From assembly GCF_027409185.1 (NCBI RefSeq), contig NC_084468.1, positions 47,741,001-47,805,000 on the forward strand: a stretch of 64,000 bases of DNA, given 5' to 3'. Source of the stretch: Cynocephalus volans. Taxonomy: Eukaryota > Chordata > Mammalia > Dermoptera > Cynocephalidae. This document shows, piece after piece, positions 21,817 through 31,979 of this stretch; within the stretch, counting starts at the first letter, position 1; each line of letters begins with the position of its first letter. The notes beneath the pieces are model-generated. The model saw nothing but the letters and a program-made list of their open reading frames with translations, searched no databases and was not told the origin of the DNA. The position numbers were made by a program, and so were the translations under genes.

Positions 21817-22004
21817 CTCATTGTTTCAGTTTAAATCACATGTTCATCCCTGCACCAGTTACTGTGGCCAGGGTGTGGAAACTCAAGATTAGCCAGCCCT
21901 GGATTATGTGAAAAATATACCAGCCTCATCTGTAATCTGGGTGAAATTACTGTAGGAAAGAGACAAATAAATGCTGGATAGCAAAAGCAACAGGTACTCT
22001 TTTT

Positions 22005-22800
22005 AAAAACCCCTCTATTGAGGTATGACTTAAAGACAGTGAGTGTATAAATCTTAAGGATACAGCTTAATAACTTTTTACATATATACTTGGGTAATCA
22101 CCACCCAAATCAATATTTAAGTATTGTGGGTACTCTCAAAGTCTTCCTTGTGCCCCCTCCCAGTCATAACTCCCCAAAGATAACTACTATTCTGATCTCT
22201 AACACCATAGCTTAGTTTTGCCTGTTCTTGAATTTCATATAAATGGAATTATACCTTATATGCTCTTTTGTGTTTGCTTCTTTCACTCAACATTGTGTCT
22301 GTGAGATCCATCCATGCTGTTGCATGTAGTGGCAGTTTGTTCTTTTTCTTTCTTTTTTTTTTTTTTTTGGTCGTTTTTTCGTGACCGGCACTCAGCCAGT
22401 GAGTGCACCGGTCATTCCTATATAGGATCCGAACCCGCGGCGGGAGCGTCGCCACGCTCCCAGCGCAGCACTCTACTGAGTGCGCCACGGGCTCGGCCCA
22501 GTTTGTTCTTTTTCATTGCTGTGTAGTATTCCACTGTGTAGAATATTGTCCAATTTACTACTGGTGAACATTCGAATTGTTTCCAAGTTTTACTTTACAA
22601 ATAAAGCTGGTATGAACATGTTTGTGCATGTCTGTTGGTAGACATAAACACTCATTTCTCTTGGGTATATAGCTAAGAATATAATTGCTCAGTCATAGGA
22701 TATATAAATATTTGGCTTTAACAGGTACTGCCAAACAGTTTTCACTCCCACCAGCAGTGTATGAGAAATTTGGTTGCTACATAGTCTTCTACCACTGGGT
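22005..22800 (-). mobile_element. old L1 3' region, split by a SINE
   Basis: CCTCTATTGAGGTATGACTT, GAATTTCATATAAATGGAAT, CATTGCTGTGTAGTATTCCA and CCCACCAGCAGTGTATGAGA are the reverse of L1M ORF2/3' UTR. It continues unbroken on either side of the SINE at 22349-22499. Confidence 0.7.
22349..22499 (-). mobile_element. tRNA-derived SINE, GC-rich hairpin variant
   Basis: On the minus strand it starts GGGCCGAGCCCGTGGCGCAC, has B box GGGTTCGGATCC, then a second unit with GGTGCACTCACTGGCTGAG and a long A-tail. It differs from the other copies at the anticodon arm, where an 8-bp stem GGGAGCGT/ACGCTCCC with loop GGCG replaces the GGTGCTGATAACACC arm. The perfect 15-nt TSD (AGTTTGTTCTTTTTC, 22334-22348 and 22500-22514) and long tail indicate a recent insertion. 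Confidence 0.9.
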
Positions 22801-22999
22801 TTTGTCAGCCCTTCTAATACCTACTTGTCTTGCATGTCAATTATCCTTCTATAAAGAGATACAGATATTTGCAAGTGGACTACAAAACTCCCAGCAATAG
22901 TAAATGTTCCATAGAGCACCAGTTAAAGGTTTAAAATAAATGTTTGTTTCTGACCCTATGGGCAATAGGAATTCAGAAATGGGAGAGATCAGCATGGAC

Positions 23000-23290
23000 T
23001 TGGAGAGATTTGAACCTTTGGAGAGGTTGAAATGTGCTGGGCTTTGACCTGTAGGTGGGATTTAAATAGAGGAAGAGGAACAAGGAAATTCACAGCTTGA
23101 GCAAAGACAGAGAAATGGGAAAGAGCTTGGAGTAGACAAGGAGAAAGCTGACCTCACTTGGCAGAGGGCACCTCTTGGGTAGAGCAGGACATGTGGTTGG
23201 ATTGGAAGGAGGGCCTGGGCCTGGGGGACTTTGAAGTCAAGGAGAGGTCTTAGATTTGGATGACTGGGGTAGAGGAGGGGAGTGTGGTGT
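23000..23290 (-). mobile_element. possible L2 fragment
   Basis: GAGCAAAGACAGAGAAATGG and GGGGGACTTTGAAGTCAAGG resemble the reverse of the L2 3' half, which on this strand is purine-rich. Weak support. Confidence 0.35.
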
Positions 23291-23299
23291 AACCAAGCA

Positions 23300-23805
23300 T
23301 GTGCAGCACTGAGTGGGAGTAAGATACATTAGAAGACAGTCAACTGGTCTCTTATTCAGTCTTTTTCTTCCTGTTCTCACAGTGAGGAGCAATTCACCAC
23401 AATGAGAGTGATAAGCATTTTTCTTTCAACAGGGCCACTAAATGCAAGCCAAATACTGCGTTTGGTTCTCAGCTGAAGAAATAAATCTGCTCCTATGCTG
23501 GAGACAAAGCCAGATGTGTGGATTAATTGTGAAGTGGAATATCTGCATACTGTCCTTTAGAGGCATTTTAAGGGAATTTCAAAAGGTTAATTTTGACTTT
23601 ACCTTTTTATTTATACCTTATGGGCTGACTCCACTACATTAGAAGGTTTTTGGCAGGAGTATCTCTATAAAGCAGGGAGCACAAGTCTAAAATGCAGGCT
23701 CTGAGAATGGAGAGAAATAGCTCTTTTTACTTTACGTCTGGTCTCTTTCTAGAACTCCCCATGTCTGGACCTATTTATCTCCCATCTGTACACTCAGCCC
23801 CATAC
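23300..23805. other. unassigned
   Basis: No family or exon recognised. Confidence 0.3.
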
Positions 23806-24047
23806 TACTCATTTGTCTATTCACTTATTCATTCAGCACACTTTCCCTGGATGCCTAGTGAAGGTCAGGTACTGGAACTGAAGAGGAAAACACAGGGTTT
23901 CTGCCTTCAAGGAAGGCAAGAAGAGAACACTGACTTGGAAAAATTGGCTGCAAGTAAGTTGTGAAAAGTGCTATAATAAAGGTAATGCAGAGGCAATAGG
24001 GGACATCTTCTACCTCAGGAAGTCAAAGAAATGTTTGATCTGAGTCT

Positions 24048-25219
24048 TTATTTTTTTCCCCAATACAAATTTAAGGATTATTTACTTATATTTATAAACA
24101 ATAAAAGCTCCTTTAATATTAGAAATTCCCCAATTCTTAAAAATTAAAAGCTACAATTGCTTTTAAGGCTACATGGAATCAATTTTTTCAGATAACATAC
24201 TGTTCATAAAATTCAATTATTAATGTATTCATATTACTTTCATATCTGACCTACTGGGCACCCAAAGATTTTACCAGTATCTTCCCCATCAATCCTGCTT
24301 TTTCTAATCATCCTTAATATCCAAGTCCCAATTTTTGGTCCATCTATTAAAACTTTGCTAGCATTTTTCCTTTTTTCAACCAAAATATTTTTACCCACAC
24401 ATGTAAGAGCAAGGGAGCAACTTACAAAAGCACTGACTGAATGCCAGTGGGTCAGATAACTGAAAAAGATAAGCCTTACCTTCCTGTGACTTTCTTAAAA
24501 ATCAGGGGAAAAACCACATATGTCCTGAACAACCGATATTATTTGTATGCTTGATTTATATAGCATACAATTTTCTCTTTTCAACTAGTATTCCATAAAT
24601 ATTGAAATATCAGAAAGCAGAAATTTTTCCTAAAAGTTTTCAAAATTATCATTAGATTTTCACACTATTTAATAGAAAAATAAAACCGAGCTAGCAAACT
24701 TATGATTTAGGCAAAAAAAAAAAAAAAAAAAAGTATACATAGTTTTTTTCAATAAAATGTAGAAATATTTTAATTTACATATTACAATAAATCATCATGA
24801 TGTCAAAATCCACAATTACTTGTCCATAAGAATTCCACACATTGCCCTCAGAGTAATCAGTTTCTGTACAAAGATTTACAGATGTCCAGTGTGTGTAGTT
24901 TTTCCTCAGGGTGCTACAGAGTTTGGAGGTTCTGCTCGAATATTCCCCAAATGAAGCACAGATTCTGTCTCTTCATCAGTTTCTCCAATGACTGCAACAT
25001 TGTCACCTCTCACGATGTATAACCCTAGTACCACTTGTTCTACTCCTTGTGAAGAGCTGAATACTCATTCATGTCTTTCATCCAAAATCAAATTAATGGT
25101 CTGGTCAAAACCTTTCAGTGTTCCCACAATCATTCTCCTATCAGAAGTAATAACAGCCACCTTTCTGTTGATGTAGTTCTCCAGGGCAGAAGTCATGCTG
25201 TTTGGCCTGGCGGTTCCAG
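24048..25219 (-). pseudogene. LSM8: LSM8 processed pseudogene (retrocopy)
   Basis: A 97-codon frame, ATG at 25196-25194 and stop at 24908-24906, matches LSM8, the 96-residue Sm-like subunit of the nuclear LSM2-8 ring that binds the U-rich 3' end of U6 snRNA. It begins MTSALENYIN and retains the Sm1 block (IVGTLKGFDQTINLILDE) and Sm2 block (LYIVRGDNVAVIGE). There are no introns or frameshifts. Codon 44 is TGA (25067-25065), where the functional protein has Arg (CGA to TGA, a CpG transition), so it cannot make full-length protein. Other changes include Lys12 and Arg20. About 860 bp of 3' UTR-like sequence follows to a T-run at 24050-24056. L2 flanks both sides. The TSD (CTGAGTCTT / CTGAAGTCTT) is imperfect, so the outer limits are approximate. 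Confidence 0.9.
24714..24733. repeat. poly-A run
   Basis: An A20 homopolymer on the plus strand, inside the presumed 3' UTR part of the LSM8 retrocopy (T-run on the pseudogene strand). Confidence 0.9.
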
Positions 25220-25382
25220 CAGACAGAGCAGTGCTGAAGTCTTGAAGGATGACTTGGAGTTTACCTGGTAGTCAAGGTCGAGGGAGGGCCTTCCAAGCAA
25301 AAGAGAGCGGGCCACAGCATGGTGGGAAGACTGCAGATCATGTGGCTAGAGCACAGATTTGTGTGCAGAAGTAGCTGGAGAT

Positions 25383-25487
25383 AGGGCTGGCCTGTGGCTC
25401 ACTTGGGAGAGCGTGGTGCTGACAACACCAAGTCAAGGGTTAAGATTCCCTTACTGGTCATCTTTAAAAAAAAAAAAAAGAAGAAGA
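25383..25487 (+). mobile_element. CYN SINE, hybrid monomer
   Basis: The head (GGGCTGGCCTGTGGCTCACT) is that of the first dimer unit, and the rest (CTGACAACACCAAGTCAAGG, TTACTGGTCATCTTT) is that of the second. It ends in a poly-A/(GAA)n tail. The TSD AGAAGTAGCTGGAGAT / AGAAGTATCTGGAGAT (25367-25382, 25488-25503) has 15 of 16 matches. It lies inside L2. Confidence 0.9.
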
Positions 25488-26330
25488 AGAAGTATCTGGA
25501 GATGAGGCTGAGTGATAGCCAGGGTCAGACCATGAGGGGCTGCAAACACCAAGGTAATGAATGTGGACCTTACCCTGTGGACAACAAGAGCCTAAACTAT
25601 AGGGTTTGAGCCCAAACTATTTAGTTCAGCAATTAGAAGCGTCACATCGGCACCTGTGTGAAGGATAAAGCTGAAGGAGTGAGCGCAGAGACAGGAAAAC
25701 CATTTAAAGTTTATTACATCAGACCTGGTAAAAGAAGATACAAGATTAAAATGAGCCCATGACAGAGATGGTGGAGGACAGGAAATGCGTATTTAAGAGG
25801 TAAATTCTGCAGGAGTTAGTGAGATTGGAGGAGGCTGAGGAAGGCCCAGAAGGAAGGATTTGGCTGCCACCCATATTCTGTCTGGGTGGATGAAGGTACT
25901 GTCAGTTAGGAGAAGAAATATTGGAGGAAAGAAAGGCTTGGGCAGAACAGGAGAAAGGAGAGGAGGAAATGAGTTTAATTTGGTCATTTTGAGCTTGAAG
26001 TGCCTGTGAAATATGTAAGTAGCACCCACAGTCTGATACTCAGAGAGAGTTCTGAGCAAGAGATGTAGACTTCAGATCATCAGCAGTGATGAAGGAATCA
26101 CTAAGCCTGGAATCACTCAGGAGGACTGTGCAAGGTGATGAAAAAAGAGGACAAGGACATGCCATGGAAACCACCTGCCTTGAAGGGGTGCATGAGGAAA
26201 AGTTACCCCAGCAAAGGAGACACAGGAGCAACTAAAAAGATGGGGACAAAGCCAGAGGAAACTATAAGCTGTGTCAGGGCAATTTCTTCCCATTCACGCC
26301 CACACTACATAGAAAGTGTCCAGCTCAAAG

Positions 26331-26690
26331 CTGTTGCATGAATAAATAAACAAAAAAAGAGACTGGTGTCATAAAGATAAGCAGGCATTTCCAGAACGCA
26401 CAACTCAGTTGCCGTGGGGAGGCCAATGACACAAGATGAGAACTAAGCATCCACAGACTGATCTGCTCTTCAAGCAGGAAGGACCGGAACAGCCTCGGCC
26501 ATCCCATCCTGAAGGGCTCAGCCTGAGTCGCTCTCCTGCCCACACAGACCCGGGTGGGGCTTCTCCAGTGCTGACCACAGGATGCTCCTTCTACAGTGGC
26601 TTTGGCCCACAAGAACCCCCCACTTCCACCCTGACGTCTCAGAGCTGGACCTCTGCCTTAACTCAGTTCGCAAGTTCCTACTTTGGTATG
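26331..26690. other. unassigned
   Basis: No family or exon recognised. It lies between the L2 and the nested LTR pair. Confidence 0.3.
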
Positions 26691-26694
26691 TGGC

Positions 26695-27652
26695 TGTATT
26701 ACTTATCTATTGCTATGTGACAAATTACTTTTAAACACAGTGGCTTAAAACAACACACATTTAATATTGCAGTTTCTGGGGTCAGGAATCCGTACATGGC
26801 TTAGCTGTAATCTCTGTTTCAGGGTCTCTCACAAGGCTGCAATCAAATTTTCAACTGAGGCAGTATCCACTTCCAACTCACTCAGTGGTTGTTGGAAGGT
26901 TTCAGTTCTTCATGGGCTGTTGTACTGAGGGCCACAATTCCTTGTAGGCCATTGGCCACAGGCTGCCCTCAGTTCTTTGCCATATGGGCCTGTATTTGTC
27001 CATTTTTGTTGCTATAACAAAATAGCTGGAACTGGGTGATTTATAAAGAAAAATGAAATTTATTGTTTACAGTTTCAGAGACTGGGAAGTCCAAAGTCCA
27101 GGGGACACATCTGGTGAGGGTCTTGGTGGTGGCAACAGTAACCCAGTGGTCTCACACTGCAAGATGGTGGAAGCAGAGAGAGCAGAGAGAGAGACAAACT
27201 CTTTGTGCTCCCCTTTGAAAGCCCTCCAAACCACGCCTATGACCACCATTTTTAATCCATTCACTATAGCATGGTCCTATAATCTCATCACCTCCTCAAG
27301 GGCCCACCTTTCAATTATCATAATAGGATTTCCCACCCTCTTAACAGTCAGAGCAGGGGACGTTTCTAATACATAAAACTTGGGGGACACAATTCAACCT
27401 TCAGTGAGTTTTGCGGGGACATAATTCAAACTGCTAAAGGGCCTCTCCAGAGAGAGATTCTGCTAGCTAGAGTGAGGTTATGACCTTCCGTAACCTAATC
27501 ACAGAAGTGACATCTGTCATTATTGCCATATTCTATGAGTTATGGACAAGTCACCAGGTCCAGCCCACACTCAAGGGAAATGTATCACACAAGGATGTGA
27601 TTACTTGGAAGTGGGAATCACTAGAGGCCATATTAGAAGCCTGCCTGTCACA
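26695..27652 (-). mobile_element. MLT1-type LTR, split by a second LTR
   Basis: The left part (TGTATTACTTATCTATTGC, GCAGTTTCTGGGGTCAGGAA, GGGTCTCTCACAAGGCTGCA) and right part (CCTAATCACAGAAGTGACAT, CAGGTCCAGCCCACACTCAA) are the reverse of one MLT1-type MaLR LTR. About 505 bp remain after subtracting the insert at 26991-27438. Confidence 0.8.
26991..27438 (-). mobile_element. MaLR LTR (MST/MLT1-type), copy 2, nested in an LTR
   Basis: 448 bp, TGTATTTGTCCATTTTTGTT to ATAATTCAAACTGCTAAA. A perfect 5-bp TSD, GGGCC, is at 26986-26990 and 27439-27443. By eye it is the closest relative of 5100-5555, sharing the same internal blocks and the same unusual 3' extension. Confidence 0.85.
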
Positions 27653-27799
27653 ACCACCTAGAACTTCCCCGAAATTTAAGGTCTGCTTTGCTGAAGATAA
27701 TTCTTCTCTGAAAATCATCTTTACCATCTTGGTTGAACCAAAGCAGAAAAATCTCATGACCTTAAATTTTTCTGTACTAATACTAGCTGATGCTTAAAC

Positions 27800-28025
27800 A
27801 GTGCTAATGATGTGCCAGGCTTTACACAAGCTTTATATGAGCTTTACAAATATTAACTCATTTAATCCTCACAATATCCCTCTGAAGTTGATACTCTTGT
27901 CATTTTGCATACAAAGCAACTGAGTCACAGAGAAGCAAGAATCTTGCCAAAAGTAACCCAACTATTAAGAGGGAAAGGTGGGATTTGGTTCCAGAATTCC
28001 TGCTGTTAACCATTATGCTATTCTG
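27800..28025 (-). repeat. MIR SINE
   Basis: ATTAACTCATTTAATCCTCA, then GCAACTGAGTCACAGAGAAG and TGGGATTTGGTTCCAGAATT run in reverse MIR order. Confidence 0.75.
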
Positions 28026-28029
28026 TAAC

Positions 28030-29045
28030 CCAAATATAATCTGGGATGTAATGTTGTCTTGTCTGGCATGGTGTGACATTAAAATAAAACACTAAAATAC
28101 ACTTGAGCAACCAAAACAAAATTGCAACATCTAGTTAGCATTAAAAAGAGATTCAATCCATACTCTACAGCAACACATTTTGGATCTCAGAGCCTTTCAT
28201 TTGTCAACTCTCCTCTACAAATGTTCCCTGAAATCTAGTCCAGATTATTTTTCATTTTCTTTTTCCCCTTCTTCCCTCTTAGCTCCTTATTGCGTAGGTT
28301 GACTTGTCTTATGGCTTCATTCTTTAGTATCATGTCTATTTAACCCATTGCCTGAATTTTATACACAAAAGTATAATCTTGGAATTGACCCAAGCAATCA
28401 AGAATTTTACTCCTATTCCTCCTAACTCTCCAGTCTGGCTTCTCTCTCCCTATTTCTGTACCATAAGAAAAACATAGAACCAGCAAAGACAGAATCTCTT
28501 AGAGGGTAGGGGAGAGGGAGAAGCTAAGCAAATAAAATTCTCTTGAGCTGGCAGGAGGTGTTCAGGGAAGAAAGGACAGTAGGCTAGGAACACATAAGCT
28601 AATAATCCTTGTCTTTGTCACATTCCAAGAGATGCATGACTGTTATGCTATGTCCTTATCATCACAGACGAGGTGGCCAAGCAGTGTCCCAACAGAACTG
28701 AGGGCCTGGGCTGTGGCAGGGAAGCTTTCTTCGCTGATCTAGCTCATCCAGGTGTTTCCTCTGAAGCAGTGATTGGAGGGTAAAGCACGTGGAGAACCAG
28801 GGTGAATGAGAGACGCTGCCAGCTCTCCAAGCCCCACTGCCAGCCGGCAGAATCAGGGTCCACACTTCGCTTTCATGCCTGGGGTCTGTTCACAGAAAGG
28901 CTGTGAGAGCTGATTCAGGAGAGATTAAGTAGCCACGCTTTATTTTCTCTCAAAGGAAAACAAGGGAACTGACTCATATCCTATAGCAGCTACCTCGGCA
29001 AGCCTCTCCATAGGACCTCGTTTGTTCCTGCTGCTAACACTGTCG
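28030..29045. other. unassigned
   Basis: No family or exon recognised in this kilobase. Confidence 0.3.
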
Positions 29046-29049
29046 TGCA

Positions 29050-29562
29050 CATTTCTGCCCCGATCCACTTCAACCATCTGCTAAGTCATCCCCCACTTCC
29101 TTCTCTCCACCTCAATCCACTTCACATGCCACTGCCAGTTTAACCTTCCCAAATGCCAGTCTGATCACACCACCTCCTTGCTCAGAATCTCTCAGTGGCT
29201 CTCCCTTCCTCAAGACCTCGAAGCTCTCTGTCTAGACCTATTCTTCTACATGTACTGTGAGATCCATCTGAAACAGATGACTCGCTGATGGCCAAGTGCT
29301 CTATACTTTTCTGCCACCATGCCTCTTACTCCTGTCATCCTCCTGCCTCTAAAACCTTCCATTTCCTTCTGCTCCCCACTTCCACCTACCATATTCAAAG
29401 GCAATCTGAAAAGCTACCTCTCCTGAGAAACATCTCCAGATAATTGCAGCTGATCTCCCTTCTTTCATTTCCCTTAACACTCATTTAATCCTCTTGGTAT
29501 GGCATTTATTTTTACCCTACTATATCCATATGCCACACATTTATTAGAAAACATGTTCTTTG
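29050..29562 (+). mobile_element. L2 LINE 3' part
   Basis: CTCAGAATCTCTCAGTGGCT, AGCTACCTCTCCTGAGAAAC and AACACTCATTTAATCCTCTT follow L2 order. Diverged, no frame. Confidence 0.6.
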
Positions 29563-29564
29563 AG

Positions 29565-29685
29565 GGGCTGGCTGGTTAGCTCTGTTGTTAGAGTGCAGTG
29601 TTATAACACCAAGGTCAAGTATTTGGATCTTTGGATCCCAGTACTGGCCAGCCACCAACAAAGAACAAAACAAAACAAAAAAAGA
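29565..29685 (+). mobile_element. CYN SINE monomer
   Basis: GGGGCTGGCTGGTTAGCTCT, GTGTTATAACACCAAGGTCA, a diverged B-box region with a short duplication (GGATCTTTGGATCCC), ACTGGCCAGCC, and an (AAAAC)n tail. The flanks AGAAAACATGTTCTTTGAG and AGAAAATACATTATCTGAG match at 14 of 19, a decayed TSD. Confidence 0.85.
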
Positions 29686-29800
29686 AAATACATTATCTGA
29701 GAGAAGAGGTGTTTTCTTGCTTAAACTTGAATTTCCTATAGTGTTCAGCAGAGTGCCTTCAACATGTGCATGTTAAACATTCAGTATGTAGTAGCTGATG

Positions 29801-29846
29801 GGATGTAAGGCTGTGCTCTAATCGACTGAGATAACTGGCCAGCCTC
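29801..29846 (-). mobile_element. CYN SINE 5' fragment, tailless, with perfect TSD
   Basis: Only 46 bp. On the minus strand AGGCTGGCCAGTTATCTCAG and then ATTAGAGCACAGCC are the first 40 or so bases of the SINE, up to about the anticodon arm. No A-tail follows. A perfect 14-nt TSD (TGTAGTAGCTGATG) lies at 29787-29800 and 29847-29860. Confidence 0.8.
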
Positions 29847-30194
29847 TGTAGTAGCTGATGTGAAATGAAGTTTGCAGGACTGATCTCTCTCTCACCCTAA
29901 TTTATCATCTAATTTATTGTTTCACTTCTTGCTGAAATAGGTGTGGATTGCGTGAGACACATTCCTTTGAAGAGGGAAGGCGTGAGGGAAAACATGGGAG
30001 AGGCCCTTGACCTGGGTGGTCATGGTCATGTACATTTCGTCTCTGGGTGTTACCTACTGAGCAACGCCTTTAACCAGCCTGACCTCATGATTTACAATCC
30101 TGTCACCCGCCACCAGCAGAAGGAGTGTGGCCCAGGGCATGTCAAACAGGAAAGATAGTTGCATCAGTTCAAGTCTACAAATACCCATTTGACA

Positions 30195-30500
30195 CCAACT
30201 ATGAGCCAGGCACTCTGCTAAGTGCTGGGGATAGACAGACGAACAAGACAGACGTAGCGTGGGCACCTCTGAAATATAATTCCAGTAAGAGCAATGACCA
30301 ATACTGGAATGCTCTATACCAGGCCCTGGACTAAACGTCTCACATGCATTATCTCACTTAATCCTCACAACAATTTCTATCATCACCCTTATTTTACAGA
30401 TGGAAAAATGGAGGCTTGAAGAGGTTTAGTAATTTGCCCTGGATAAGCAGGTGCTGGAGATAGGGTTTAAACCTAGGGTTGTATGATGTAAGTCCATTCT
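30195..30500 (-). repeat. L2/MIR-type ancient repeats
   Basis: The left part (TATGAGCCAGGCACTCTGCT, AAGTGCTGGGGATAGACAGA) reads as the reverse of the L2 3' end. The right part (GCATTATCTCACTTAATCCT, CTTATTTTACAGATGGAAAA, GTTTAGTAATTTGCCCTGG) is a reverse MIR. The junction is near 30300. Confidence 0.7.
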
Positions 30501-30509
30501 TAAAAGCAC

Positions 30510-31120
30510 TAACCCTGCCTTCTCAGCATACTTTTTTCTAGCTCGAAATAGATTCTTGCTTCCTTTATTCTCTGAGTCTTGCAATGTGGCTTTGGGAGAA
30601 AGTATGTATGACATAAACAATTTTGCCTTCCTTTGACTCTGGAGATTCCACATTTCCATAGAGCATTCTCCCCCTGGATTTCTCCAACATTCCTTCACCT
30701 GCAATACTCACAGACCAAAATAGCCTGTGGGCAGAGGCAGTGTCTGTTTGCTCATATATCTTAAAGGCATCCCTCCCTCATTCCTCTGCTCTGATACTCT
30801 TGACTATGTGTTTTATCCTTTTCTATTCTGTGAGTTTTTGCAAGTCTCCTCAAATCCTTTGTGGAACAAAAACTGCATAAGGAAATAAAATGTGCCTTGC
30901 ACCTATTGGCTGCTCAATGTCACATGAATGTAGAATAACAGATGCTTAATGTGTGGAGGAAACTTATAGACTGTCTTACCCAATTTTCATTTTGCTCCAC
31001 AGAGGCGCTTGTTGCGCTTGTCGTGCTCCTCACCCCCCTGCTTCTGGAGCTCTCTACTCCAATGTCTTTTGCATGTAGAGCTTACGGGAACATTTCCTCC
31101 CGAGAATGGATTCTCTGGCT
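30510..31120. other. unassigned
   Basis: No family or exon recognised. Confidence 0.3.
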
Positions 31121-31124
31121 AATA

Positions 31125-31850
31125 GAAGTTCAACTTCTCATTGGAACCCTTGTGCATTGCTGGTGGCATGTAGACTGGTGCAGCCATGGTGGAAAACAGT
31201 GGAGTGGTTCCTCAAGAAATTAAGCACAGAATTGCCATATAATCCAGCAATTCCACTTCTGGTTGTATACCCAAAAGAACTGAAAGCAGATACAACTAAA
31301 AGTTGAAATTAAAAATATATATATAAATAAATAAATAATTGAAAGCAGGGACTCAAACAGATACTTGTACATCCACATTCATAGCAGCAGTATTCACAAT
31401 AGCCAAAAGGTGAAAGCAACCCATGTCCATCGACAGATGAATGGATGAACAAAATGTACATAACTTGTACATGCAAAGAGAATATTATACAGCCTCAAAA
31501 GAAGAAAATTCTGACACATGCTACAACATGGATGAGAATTGCAGATATTATGCTAAGTGATATAAGCTAGTCAAAAAAGAACAATATCGTATGATTCCCC
31601 TTATAGGATACAGAGAGTAGTCAAATTCATAGAGACAGAAAGTAGAATGCTGATTGCTGGGGACGGGGGCTGGGGCTGGTAAGGGAGAGTTATCATTTAT
31701 AGTTACAGCATTTCAATTTGGGAAGATGACAAAAGTTCCAGAGATGTGTGGTGATAGTTGCACAACAATGTGAATGTACTTAACACCACTGAACTAAAAA
31801 TGGTTAAAATGATAAACTTTATGTTATGAATATTTTGCCACATTAAAATT
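31125..31850 (+). mobile_element. old L1, ORF2 3' end and 3' UTR
   Basis: CTTGTGCATTGCTGGTGGCA, GCCATATAATCCAGCAATTC, ATAGCAGCAGTATTCACAAT, CAACATGGATGAGAATTGC and the 3' CACCACTGAACTAAAAATGG, TTTTGCCACATTAAAATTTT. Many stops and gaps. Confidence 0.75.
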
Positions 31851-31854
31851 TTGA

Positions 31855-31975
31855 ATTTCACATTTTATGGAAGAGGAACCTGAGTTTCAAGGTGAAGTGC
31901 CTTGTCCAAGGTCACTTAGTAAAGTGAGTAGCACAGTTGGGACTAGGACCAACTCTTAGCCACCAGGCTGCAACT
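31855..31975 (-). repeat. MIR SINE fragment
   Basis: CATTTTATGGAAGAGGAACC, GTGCCTTGTCCAAGGTCACT and ACAGTTGGGACTAGGACC are the reverse MIR core. Confidence 0.7.
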
Positions 31976-31979
31976 CTCT

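Larger units (their letters stand above)
23810..26330 (-). mobile_element. L2 LINE, split by the LSM8 retrocopy and a SINE
   Basis: The 3' end (ATTCATTCAGCACACTTTCC) is at the left, then TTCTGCCTTCAAGGAAGGCA and GATCTGAGTCTT. L2 resumes after the LSM8 copy with CTTGAAGGATGACTTGGAG and runs through GTGCCTGTGAAATATGTAAG, CTTCAGATCATCAGCAGTGA and GTGCAAGGTGATGAAAAAAG. The pieces join in consensus order. No frame remains. Confidence 0.7.

Noticed and set aside
24713..24733. A20 run as the tail of the LSM8 retrocopy
   Set aside because: It is on the wrong strand for a minus-strand insertion. The tail should be a T-run at the lower-coordinate end, so the run at 24050-24056 beside resumed L2 sequence is preferred.
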